This document shows positions 1 to 5,883 of a stretch of DNA of 5,883 nucleotides, piece by piece (within the stretch, counting starts at the first letter, position 1; each line of letters starts with the position of its first letter). The notes under the pieces were generated by a model, which was given only the letters and a program-made list of their open reading frames with translations, was not told the origin of the DNA and did no database searches. The position numbers and the translations under genes were made by a program. Location of the stretch: contig DOSU01000087.1 in NCBI GenBank assembly GCA_003513895.1, positions 1,399-7,281 of the forward strand. The letters are read 5' to 3'. The stretch comes from Rikenellaceae bacterium. Its GTDB lineage: Bacteria; Bacteroidota; Bacteroidia; Bacteroidales; UBA932.

Positions 1-12
1 ATTTAAACCAAA

Positions 13-369
13 ATGAACTCAAAAAACATTCCATACCAGACTATTGACTGGACATCGGTTCCAAGAACTGAGCATAAAGGCGAAACCGGCGTTGCATATT
101 GGCAAACAATGCAGTTCGAGGGGCTGCGGATTCGGCTGGTTGAGTATTCAAAAGGCTATGTTGCCGACCACTGGTGCAAGAAAGGGCACATTGTCCATTG
201 CCTCGAAGGCGAATTTGTAAGCGAAATGGAAGGCGGCGAAAAGTCTGTACTCACAAAGGGTATGACCTATGTTGTTACAGACGACCTGAGCTCCCACCGG
301 TCGGTTACAAAAAACGGCGTAAAACTGATGATTATTGATGGGGATTTTCTGAAATTTGCAGCTGAATAA
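13..369 (+). CDS. DHCW-motif cupin fold protein
   Basis: A 118-residue single-domain protein that I recognise as the small 'DHCW motif cupin' family. The sequence shows the signature around residues 51-67: Asp52, His53, Trp54, Cys55, then Lys57-Gly58-His59 and Glu65/Glu67. A second conserved patch, Ser94-His95-Arg96, lies near the end of the barrel. In cupins, His and Glu residues at such places usually bind one metal ion, so a metal-dependent small-molecule or sensor role is possible, but no substrate is established for this family to my knowledge. There is no signal peptide or membrane segment, so it should be cytosolic. The ATG at 13 is preceded by an A-rich stretch without a Shine-Dalgarno, as is usual in Bacteroidota. 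The length fits a complete one-domain cupin. It lies 13 bases ahead of the Nudix gene and is probably co-transcribed with it. The family call is firm; the function is unknown. Confidence 0.85.
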   Translation: MNSKNIPYQTIDWTSVPRTEHKGETGVAYWQTMQFEGLRIRLVEYSKGYVADHWCKKGHIVHCLEGEFVSEMEGGEKSVLTKGMTYVVTDDLSSHRSVTKNGVKLMIIDGDFLKFAAE

Positions 370-382
370 ACAACCGCCAAAC

Positions 383-970
383 ATGTCCGACAGGGAAAAA
401 CTGCTAATCGATTTAAAGAGGTACATTCCATTTGACAGCCACGAAAAAGAGATGGTTGGGAAGGTTATTTCATTGATCGAGAACACCCCGGATTGTTTTC
501 ATAAAAACTGCTTTCCGGCGCACATCACAGCAAGTGCCTGGATAATCGACAATGGTTTAACCCATCTGCTTTTTACCCATCACAAAAAGTTGAACAAATG
601 GCTTCAGCTTGGCGGCCATGCCGATGGCGAGGAAAATCTCGTCAATGCAGCAGCCCGCGAAGCGCTGGAAGAGTCGGGATTGAAATCTGTGCAACTGGCA
701 AGCCCCGGTATGCAGCTGGCCGGCTCCGGTATATTTGATGTGGACATTCACGAAATCCCGGCTAGAAAGGATGTTCCTGCACACTATCATTATGATGTGC
801 GGTATCTGTTTAAAGCCGATAAAGACGAACCCCTCGTTGTTAGCGATGAGTCATACGATTTAAAATGGCTGGATATTAACGAAGTCGCTCAATACAATAA
901 CGACAGGTCCATACTTCGGATGTTACAGAAACACGGCTTCGTATCCAATTCTAAATCAAGTATATATTAA
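383..970 (+). CDS. Nudix hydrolase
   Basis: A 195-residue Nudix hydrolase, which would cleave a nucleoside diphosphate linked to some other moiety using Mg2+ or Mn2+. The Nudix box is perfect (G-x5-E-x7-RE-x2-EE-x-G-L) at residues 78-100: Gly78, Glu84, Arg92-Glu93, Glu96-Glu97, Gly99. Just before it lies a His-His-Lys-Lys segment and the LQLGGH approach typical of this subgroup. Downstream, a His-Tyr-His-Tyr-Asp-Val run at about residues 134-139 leads into the strand that closes the fold. The substrate cannot be read from sequence; 8-oxo-dGTP, ADP-ribose or another nucleotide are all possible. I chose the ATG at 383 because the in-frame TTG at 356 would overlap the cupin gene by 14 bases and add residues outside the fold. 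The DNA glycosylase follows 27 bases after the stop, compatible with one transcript and a shared damage-control theme (inference). Confidence 0.9.
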   Translation: MSDREKLLIDLKRYIPFDSHEKEMVGKVISLIENTPDCFHKNCFPAHITASAWIIDNGLTHLLFTHHKKLNKWLQLGGHADGEENLVNAAAREALEESGLKSVQLASPGMQLAGSGIFDVDIHEIPARKDVPAHYHYDVRYLFKADKDEPLVVSDESYDLKWLDINEVAQYNNDRSILRMLQKHGFVSNSKSSIY

Positions 971-997
971 AAGAACTGGCAGATAAATTTTCACACA

Positions 998-1744
998 ATG
1001 ACTGACAATCTATCAATTAACAGGAAAACCGAGGGATCGAAATCTGTCCTATCCAAAATCCGCAGCGAGCTTATTGCAAACTCCGACGAAAAGACAAAGA
1101 AGGCTGGAGAGAGGTTTTTCAAGGAGACCGTAACGATGTATGGAATTAAATCTGCCACCGTGGGGGAGATTGCCAAAGAAAATTTCAAAGCCATAAAGAG
1201 CCTGCCTAAAGCAGAAATTTTTGAGCTTTGCGAAGAGCTGTGGAAGAGCGGATATATGGAAGAATCCTTCGTTGCCTGCAACTGGTCCTACGCAATAAAA
1301 AAACAGTACACTCCCGACGACTTTTCTGTTTTTGAAAAATGGGTGGGCACATACCTTGGCAACTGGGCCTCTTGCGACACACTTTGCAACCACACTGTGG
1401 GGACTTTTCTGGAAATGTATCCCGAATACCTGCCGGAGCTTAAAAGGTGGGCGAAATCGCCAAACAGGTGGATGAGGCGCGCGGCGGCAGTTTCTCTGAT
1501 TGTTCCGGCGAAGAGGGGAAAATTCCTTGAAGAGGTTAAGGAACTTGCCGACATTATGCTGCTCGACGGCGATGATATGGTTCAGAAAGGATACGGGTGG
1601 ATGCTCAAGGTTGCAAGCCAGGCACATCAGCAGGATATTTTTGAATTTGTGATGAAAAACAAATTTTCCATGCCACGAACTGCTTTGCGCTATGCCATTG
1701 AAAAAATGCCGCAGTCACTCAAAGCATTGGCTATGAAAAAATAA
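998..1744 (+). CDS. AlkD-like DNA alkylation repair protein (HEAT repeats)
   Basis: A 248-residue, all-helical protein of the DNA alkylation repair family related to AlkD, a glycosylase that removes N3- and N7-alkylated purines through a HEAT-repeat cradle without flipping the base. Several family positions are visible. Trp123 and Asp127 in the NWxxxD segment match the catalytic Trp/Asp pair of AlkD. Arg160/Arg161 in an RxxRR-like helix match the DNA-binding Arg. Trp201 in GYGWMLK matches the second cradle Trp. The C-terminal MPRTALRYAIEK-type segment at about 225-236 is typical of the wider family. The length is close to AlkD (about 240). There is no signal peptide, so it acts on the nucleoid. 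It is the last gene before a terminator and follows the Nudix gene by 27 bases, probably in the same transcript. The residue matches are by eye, so family membership is firm and activity is predicted. Confidence 0.88.
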   Translation: MTDNLSINRKTEGSKSVLSKIRSELIANSDEKTKKAGERFFKETVTMYGIKSATVGEIAKENFKAIKSLPKAEIFELCEELWKSGYMEESFVACNWSYAIKKQYTPDDFSVFEKWVGTYLGNWASCDTLCNHTVGTFLEMYPEYLPELKRWAKSPNRWMRRAAAVSLIVPAKRGKFLEEVKELADIMLLDGDDMVQKGYGWMLKVASQAHQQDIFEFVMKNKFSMPRTALRYAIEKMPQSLKALAMKK

Positions 1745-1755
1745 TAACTTTTACT

Positions 1756-1785
1756 AAGAGCGGCGAACCAACCCCGCTTTTTTTT
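1756..1785 (+). terminator. Rho-independent terminator after the AlkD-like gene
   Basis: AGCGG at 1759-1763 pairs with CCGCT at 1774-1778, giving five pairs, four of them G-C, around a ten-base loop. Weak pairs (G-U, then A-U) extend the stem outward to 1756/1781. The right arm runs straight into an unbroken tract of eight T (1778-1785). The stop codon of the glycosylase gene is about 12 bases upstream, the normal distance. It would end transcription of the cupin-Nudix-AlkD group and insulate the next gene. The stem is short, so termination may be incomplete. Confidence 0.75.
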
Positions 1786-1787
1786 CC

Positions 1788-1795
1788 TACATTTG
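1788..1795 (+). promoter_or_regulatory. Bacteroidota-type -7 promoter element (TAnnTTTG)
   Basis: TACATTTG matches the Bacteroidota sigma-70-type -7 consensus TAnnTTTG at all six fixed positions. It lies two bases after the terminator T-run and 16 bases before the ATG at 1812. No TTTG or TTG -33 partner is present about 19-21 bases upstream, where the terminator hairpin sits; that weakens the call, although the -33 box is the less conserved one. Initiation a few bases downstream would leave an untranslated leader of only about ten bases. The element would drive the KAS III-like gene, crcB and the DUF190 gene. Confidence 0.5.
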
Positions 1796-1811
1796 GTCAA
1801 AATATTGAAGC

Positions 1812-2885
1812 ATGATATACAGCATTATTACAGGAACAGGAAGCAATATTCCGGCAAAAAGTGTTAGTAATGACGATTTTCTCAATCATGAATTTTACGA
1901 GAATTACGATAAAAAACTAGAGAAATCCAATCGTGAAGTAATTGACAAATTCGAAGAGATTACAACTATATCTTCAAGACGCCATGTTTCAGAAGATTTA
2001 GTGACATCGGATATCGCTTATTTGGCTGCTCTGGAGGCCATTAAGGACGCAAAAATAGACAAGGAAGAACTGGACTACATAATATTCGCACACAACTTTG
2101 GCGATGTTAAGTTCGACAATCCAAAAACAGATATTGTGCCTTGTTTGGCTGCAAGGGTAAAGCACAAACTTGAAATATTAAACCCCGGCACTGTTGCCTA
2201 CGATACTCTTTTCGGGTGTCCCGGCTGGCTGCAGGCGGTTATTCAGGCAGACTATTATATCAAGTCTGGAGATGCCAAAAAAATACTTGTTATTGGCGCC
2301 GATGTTCTTTCAAGAATTTCCGACCCTCACGACAGAGACAGCCTCATTTACGCCGATGGCGCAGGGGCAGTTATCCTTGAAGGCATAGAGAGCGACACTC
2401 CTATTGGGATACTGGCACATACAACCCGTTCAGACACATTTGCATATTCAAATATGCTCCATATGGACAAGTCTTTTAAACAGGACGAGCAAACCGGGGA
2501 CAATATTTATCTTAAGATGAACGGAAAGAGGCTTTATCAGTATGCTCTCGAAACCGTACCACAAGCTATAAAGGTTTGTCTGGACAAAAGCGGCACTCAT
2601 ATCGAAGATATTAGCAAAGTACTCATCCATCAGGCAAACGGGAAAATGGACGATGCAATCCTCAAGAGGTTATTTTCGTTGTACAATATCTCAGAAGTCC
2701 CCGAAAATGTTATGCCAATGTCTATATCCTGGCTGGGGAATTCATCTGTGGCAACTTTGCCTACTCTGCTTGACCTTATTCTGAAAGACAATTTCAAGAC
2801 TCATACAATTGCAGAAGGCAACATACTCGTTTTTGCTTCGGTAGGAGCCGGTATGCATATAAATACCTTTATATACAAAGTTTAA
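1812..2885 (+). CDS. Ketoacyl-ACP synthase III (KAS III/FabH-like) enzyme, stand-alone
   Basis: A 357-residue thiolase-fold condensing enzyme, cytosolic by absence of any signal. KAS III enzymes join an acyl-CoA or acyl thioester to malonyl-ACP or a similar partner by decarboxylative Claisen condensation. The full Cys-His-Asn triad is visible: Cys136 in DTLFGCPG, His273 in LIHQAN, Asn310 in WLGNSS. YADGAGAVIL at 180-189 and the glycine-rich C-terminal strand (FASVGAGMH, 341-349) are also family marks. It is longer than housekeeping FabH (about 317 residues), with an extended N-terminal segment (about 20-50) and extra residues around 205-235, so I read it as a secondary KAS III-type enzyme (OleA, DarB and relatives share this architecture) rather than FabH itself. 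No acyl carrier protein, ketoreductase or DarA-like gene is adjacent, so the product is unknown. It appears to head a three-gene unit with crcB six bases downstream. The ATG at 1812 fits the promoter placement. Confidence 0.87.
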   Translation: MIYSIITGTGSNIPAKSVSNDDFLNHEFYENYDKKLEKSNREVIDKFEEITTISSRRHVSEDLVTSDIAYLAALEAIKDAKIDKEELDYIIFAHNFGDVKFDNPKTDIVPCLAARVKHKLEILNPGTVAYDTLFGCPGWLQAVIQADYYIKSGDAKKILVIGADVLSRISDPHDRDSLIYADGAGAVILEGIESDTPIGILAHTTRSDTFAYSNMLHMDKSFKQDEQTGDNIYLKMNGKRLYQYALETVPQAIKVCLDKSGTHIEDISKVLIHQANGKMDDAILKRLFSLYNISEVPENVMPMSISWLGNSSVATLPTLLDLILKDNFKTHTIAEGNILVFASVGAGMHINTFIYKV

Positions 2886-2891
2886 AGCGTT

Positions 2892-3269
2892 ATGCTTAAG
2901 TTAGTTCTTATAATTGGAACAGGCAGTTTTATCGGAGGTGTCTCTCGATTTCTGGCTTCCCGTTATATCCAGAATACTGTAATTTCCGGCTTCCCATACG
3001 GAACTCTCTTTGTAAATGTTCTTGGCTGTCTTCTAATTGGCATATTTTACGGAATGGCCGAAAGGGGAAATTTCATGAGTGCAGAGATGAGACTCTTCCT
3101 CACCGTAGGCTTTTGCGGAGGTTTCACAACCTTCTCCACCTTTGCAAGCGAGAATTTATCTTTGCTCAAGGACGGCAATTTCTTTTATTTTGCTCTTTAC
3201 ACTGCTTTAAGTGTTTTTCTGGCTCTCATGGCAACATATTTTGGAAATTTAGTAACAAAAATGTTTTAG
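2892..3269 (+). CDS. crcB: Fluoride channel Fluc/CrcB
   Basis: A 125-residue inner-membrane protein, the usual size for CrcB. Fluc proteins form antiparallel dual-topology dimers with two pores that let F- leave the cytoplasm. Four hydrophobic helices can be seen at about 3-22, 34-55, 66-88 and 97-119. Family marks are GGxxR at 15-19, the PYGTLFVNVLG segment with the conserved pore Asn42, and GFCGGFTTFSTF at 73-84. The last holds the helix-3 break that coordinates the central Na+ and the two 'Phe box' residues Phe81 and Phe84. A single complete gene fits the homodimeric form, not the split heterodimeric pairs of some Gram-positives. It starts six bases after the KAS III stop and ends two bases before the DUF190 gene, so it is surely co-transcribed and probably translationally coupled. 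No fluoride riboswitch is visible upstream. Confidence 0.96.
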   Translation: MLKLVLIIGTGSFIGGVSRFLASRYIQNTVISGFPYGTLFVNVLGCLLIGIFYGMAERGNFMSAEMRLFLTVGFCGGFTTFSTFASENLSLLKDGNFFYFALYTALSVFLALMATYFGNLVTKMF

Positions 3270-3271
3270 TT

Positions 3272-3628
3272 ATGGAAACTATAGGTGAAGCAAGGGTGTT
3301 GAGAATCTTCATAAGTAACACCGACAAGTTCAAACATACCCCCCTTTATGAAATGGTCGTTTTCGCAGCAAAGAGGTACAAGCTCGCAGGAGCAACAGTA
3401 CTTAACGGAGTAATGGGTTTTGGGTCGAGCAGCGAAGTGAGAAGCATTAAATTCTGGGAGATTACAGAAAAACTCCCTGTCGTGGTTGAAATAGTGGACG
3501 ATGCCTACAAGATTGAAGAGTTTGTCAAAATTATTTTGCCCTGGTTCGAGAATCTCCGTTACGGATGTATGATAACGGTTGAGAAGGCAGATATTATTCT
3601 TTACAAGAAGGGCATAAAGAAGGATTAA
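3272..3628 (+). CDS. DUF190 family PII-like protein
   Basis: A 118-residue cytosolic protein of the DUF190 family, whose fold resembles the PII/GlnB signalling proteins. Visible family segments are the opening strand LRIFISNTDK (10-19), the glycine-rich LAGATVLNG...GFGSSS stretch (38-54), the strand LPVVVEIVDD (68-77) and the closing ITVEKADIILYKK (101-113). DUF190 genes often sit beside crcB, as here, and a regulatory or sensing role toward the channel has been suggested by that association; the ligand is not known to me. The frame is open back to 3113 inside crcB, but the upstream part has no family similarity, so I chose the ATG at 3272. That start lies two bases after the crcB stop, which suggests translational coupling. 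Family call firm, function inferred from context only. Confidence 0.9.
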   Translation: METIGEARVLRIFISNTDKFKHTPLYEMVVFAAKRYKLAGATVLNGVMGFGSSSEVRSIKFWEITEKLPVVVEIVDDAYKIEEFVKIILPWFENLRYGCMITVEKADIILYKKGIKKD

Positions 3629-3649
3629 AAAAGAAACAAAAAATTAAAT

Positions 3650-5791
3650 ATGAAAACAAAATTTAGAATCTTGCAGGCCGCTGCCCTTATTCTGGCACTT
3701 GCCTCCTGCAATCAAAAAAATGCAAATATTTTGAAACAGAGCGATTATCCTCAACCTCCGGTGGCAGAAATTAACCCGGCGACATTCACCGAGTTTGGCA
3801 ACGAACGCATAGACAATTACTACTGGTTAAAAGACAAAACAAACCCGAAGGTAATTGAATATCTCAATGCCGAAAACGCATACACCGATACCGTGATGAG
3901 CTCTTCAAAGGCTCTACGGGAAAAGATATACAACGAAATAATTGGTCGCATAAAGGAGGCCGACGAAAGCTATCCTACTCTCATAAAAGGCTACAACTAC
4001 TATAGCCGCACAGAGGCAGGAAAGCAATACAGGGTTTACCTGAGAAAAGAAGCTATTGCCGGTGCAAAGGAAGAGTTGCTCTTTGACGTTAATAAAATGG
4101 CAGAGGGTAAAAAAGCAATGCGATTTGGCGGATATGCCGTAAGTATGGACAACAAACTTGCCGCATACTCATATAACGAAACAGGTTCATTTGCCGATTA
4201 TACTCTTAAAATTCGCAATTTGGCTACCGGTGAGGATTTTTCCGAAAACATTTCCGGTGTAGCTTCCTATGTTTGGGCAAATGACAACAAGACCATCTTT
4301 TACATAACCGTAGACAAAGCTCTTCGCGCAAACAGAGTTTTCAGGCACACGCTTGGCTCTTTGAAAAAGGATGAACTCATTTTTGAAGAGAAAGATGCAA
4401 AGTTCAACCTTGGCATAGACAAGTCAAAAACCGACCAGCTTATTTTTATTGAAAGCGGAAGTACAACAACTACCGAGTATTTGTACATAGACGCAAACAA
4501 GCCTATGGATAAACCACAAGTATTTCTTCCAAGGGTTCAGGGGGTCGAGTATGCAGTTTACCAGCACAGCGACAAATTCTTTTTGCGCTATAAAGACAAA
4601 GAGAGCCTCAACGGCAAAATTTATGAACTTCCTCTCGCAGGATATCAGGACAAAGCAACCTGGAAAGAGTTTGTAGCCCACGACCCGGCAGTTCGGATTG
4701 AAGGTATTGATATACTTAAAAACTATCTTGTTCTGGAGCTTCGCAAAAACGGCCTCAGCGAAATTAAGTACATCTCCCTCATCGACGGCTCAACAAAAGA
4801 CATTTCGTTTCCGGAACCGGTTTATTCTGTCTCCCTAAACGGAAATCCGGAATTCGACGCAACGACAATTCGTTACAACTACACATCCCTTAACAGGCCA
4901 AGTACACTTTTTGAATACAATCTTGTAAATGCAGAGACATCAAAACTCAAAGAACAGGAGATTCCATCCGGTTTTAATGCCGGTGACTATGTTGTAGAGA
5001 GGCTTTGGGCAAAGGCTTCGGACGGAACCGAAATTCCAATGGCTATTGTGTATAAAAAAGGGCTTAAGAAAAACGGGAAGAACCCTGCTCTGCTTTACTC
5101 ATACGGAAGTTATGGCATAAGCTCGGAAGTATATTACAGCCCAAGTTATTACAGCCTCATCGACAGGGGATTTGTACTAGCAATTGCTCAAATCCGCGGA
5201 GGAAGCGATCTTGGAGAGACCTGGTACGAAGACGGAAAACTCCTTAAGAAGAAAAACACATTTACCGACTTCATCTCTTGTGCCGAAAAACTCATTGAGG
5301 ACAAATACACTTCTGCCAACAAACTGGCTGCAATGGGTGGCAGCGCAGGCGGTTTGCTAATGGGAACTGTTGTAAATATGCGTCCGGATTTGTTCAATAC
5401 GATTATTGCCGCTGTTCCTTTTGTTGATATAATTAACACAATGCTGGACACAACACTCCCTCTCACTACTCAGGAATACGAGGAGTGGGGCAATCCAAAC
5501 GAAGAGGAGTACTATAAATACATGCTCTCATACTCGCCCTACGACAACATAACTGCTCAAAACTATCCGAACATTCTTGCAACCGGAGGCCTTAACGACT
5601 CTCAGGTAGGTTTCCACGAACCTGCAAAATGGGTGGCTAAACTAAGAACCCTTAAAACCGACGACAACATTGTTCTGCTTTATACAAACATGGACTCCGG
5701 ACACGGCGGGGCAACAGGAAGGTACGACAGGATAAAAGAGACAGCTTTTGAATGGGCGTTTATACTTAACCGCATTGGAATTAACGAATAA
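3650..5791 (+). CDS. ptrB: Oligopeptidase B-type prolyl oligopeptidase (S9A), predicted lipoprotein
   Basis: A 713-residue serine peptidase of family S9A, closest in motif content to oligopeptidase B (protease II), which cuts short peptides after Lys or Arg. After a seven-bladed propeller region (about 35-450, opening with the typical YYWLKD and YLNAENAYT segments) comes the alpha/beta-hydrolase domain. Its triad is Ser565 in GGSAGG, Asp650 in GGLNDSQV and His685 in SGHGG. The segment with Glu609, Glu611 and Glu612 before WGNP matches the acidic region linked to basic P1 specificity in enterobacterial OpdB. The first 20 residues are a lipoprotein signal: Lys/Arg n-region, hydrophobic stretch, lipobox LASC with Cys20. 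Residues after Cys20 (Asn-Gln-Lys-Asn) lack the acidic cluster of Bacteroidota surface-export signals, so a periplasm-facing anchor is inferred. It starts 21 bases after the DUF190 gene, behind an A-rich leader; co-transcription is possible. The subfamily call rests on motifs; a related S9A type is the alternative. Confidence 0.9.
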   Translation: MKTKFRILQAAALILALASCNQKNANILKQSDYPQPPVAEINPATFTEFGNERIDNYYWLKDKTNPKVIEYLNAENAYTDTVMSSSKALREKIYNEIIGRIKEADESYPTLIKGYNYYSRTEAGKQYRVYLRKEAIAGAKEELLFDVNKMAEGKKAMRFGGYAVSMDNKLAAYSYNETGSFADYTLKIRNLATGEDFSENISGVASYVWANDNKTIFYITVDKALRANRVFRHTLGSLKKDELIFEEKDAKFNLGIDKSKTDQLIFIESGSTTTTEYLYIDANKPMDKPQVFLPRVQGVEYAVYQHSDKFFLRYKDKESLNGKIYELPLAGYQDKATWKEFVAHDPAVRIEGIDILKNYLVLELRKNGLSEIKYISLIDGSTKDISFPEPVYSVSLNGNPEFDATTIRYNYTSLNRPSTLFEYNLVNAETSKLKEQEIPSGFNAGDYVVERLWAKASDGTEIPMAIVYKKGLKKNGKNPALLYSYGSYGISSEVYYSPSYYSLIDRGFVLAIAQIRGGSDLGETWYEDGKLLKKKNTFTDFISCAEKLIEDKYTSANKLAAMGGSAGGLLMGTVVNMRPDLFNTIIAAVPFVDIINTMLDTTLPLTTQEYEEWGNPNEEEYYKYMLSYSPYDNITAQNYPNILATGGLNDSQVGFHEPAKWVAKLRTLKTDDNIVLLYTNMDSGHGGATGRYDRIKETAFEWAFILNRIGINE

Positions 5792-5803
5792 GCGTTTTTC
5801 GAA

Positions 5804-5883
5804 ATGACTATAACCGATCTGCCGGGAAAAAGAGCACATTTGAAAATGGCTCCCGAGCAGAGAGTTGCAGATATAATGGCAGA
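5804..5883 (+). CDS. 5' end of a further gene, cut by the window edge (possible Nudix CoA pyrophosphatase)
   Basis: An ATG at 5804, 12 bases after the oligopeptidase stop, opens a frame that stays open for 26 codons plus two bases to the window end. The short peptide contains LPGKRAHLKMAPEQR, which resembles the region before the Nudix domain in Bacteroidota CoA pyrophosphatase-like (NudL-type) proteins, where an LPG...A...MAP...R pattern occurs. That likeness is from memory and over very few residues, so the product call is tentative. No Nudix box is in view. Spacing and strand suggest it is read together with the peptidase gene. Confidence 0.45.
   Translation, partial: MTITDLPGKRAHLKMAPEQRVADIMA

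Noticed and set aside
356..382. TTG start extending the Nudix protein by nine residues
   Set aside because: It would overlap the cupin gene and adds residues outside the fold; the ATG at 383 is better placed.
984..991. TAAATTTT as a possible -7 promoter box before the AlkD-like gene
   Set aside because: It misses the final G of TAnnTTTG and has no TTTG about 20 bases upstream; such A/T strings are frequent here, so I did not annotate it.
1049..1627. 192-codon open frame on the minus strand opposite the AlkD-like gene
   Set aside because: It is the antisense shadow of a clear family gene; its translation shows no recognisable domain.
1758..1785. GGCGAACC...CCGC stretch as a fluoride riboswitch remnant
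   Set aside because: The conserved GGnGATGG start and pseudoknot partners are missing and the element is too short; a plain intrinsic terminator explains it.
3113..3271. Open frame upstream of the DUF190 start, overlapping crcB
   Set aside because: It is the shifted frame of the crcB coding sequence; the peptide is Cys/Phe/His-rich without family likeness, and the ATG at 3272 gives a full-length DUF190 protein.
3521..3538. TTTG followed by TATTTTG inside the DUF190 gene as a promoter for the peptidase gene
   Set aside because: The second box is one base short of the consensus and the spacing is about half of what is needed.
5786..5803. CGAA/TTCG inverted repeat after the peptidase stop as a terminator
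   Set aside because: Only four pairs and no T-run follows; it would not stop transcription.

Overview
The window reads as ordinary chromosome of a Bacteroidota (Bacteroidetes) bacterium, probably from the Bacteroidales/Marinilabiliales side. The signs are A-rich leaders without Shine-Dalgarno sequences, a TAnnTTTG-type promoter element, a lipoprotein peptidase with a short lipobox signal, and proteins with a Bacteroidota flavour. This placement is an inference from style, not from a marker gene. All seven genes run on the + strand and are tightly packed; no gap exceeds 70 bases. I see no RNA genes, mobile elements, CRISPR arrays or long repeats.

Positions 1-1744 hold three genes that may be co-transcribed: a small DHCW-motif cupin, a Nudix hydrolase with a perfect Nudix box, and an AlkD-like HEAT-repeat DNA glycosylase. 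The last two would fit damage control (nucleotide clean-up and alkylated-base removal). The cupin's job is unknown. The group ends at an intrinsic terminator at about 1756-1785.

Positions 1788-3628 form the second unit. A TAnnTTTG promoter box sits just behind the terminator's T-run and drives a stand-alone ketoacyl-ACP synthase III-like enzyme with an intact Cys-His-Asn triad. Six bases later comes crcB (Fluc fluoride channel), and two bases after that a DUF190 PII-like protein. crcB with DUF190 is a recurrent bacterial pairing; the thiolase-fold enzyme in front is the less usual partner. No fluoride riboswitch is visible.

Positions 3650-5791 encode an oligopeptidase B-type S9A peptidase with complete Ser-Asp-His machinery and a lipoprotein signal, which places a normally cytosolic family outside the inner membrane. 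Twelve bases after it another reading frame opens at 5804 and runs off the window edge.

I did not find a clearly new multi-gene system. The points most worth a second look are the KAS III/crcB/DUF190 operon, its almost leaderless promoter arrangement, and the lipoprotein oligopeptidase B.
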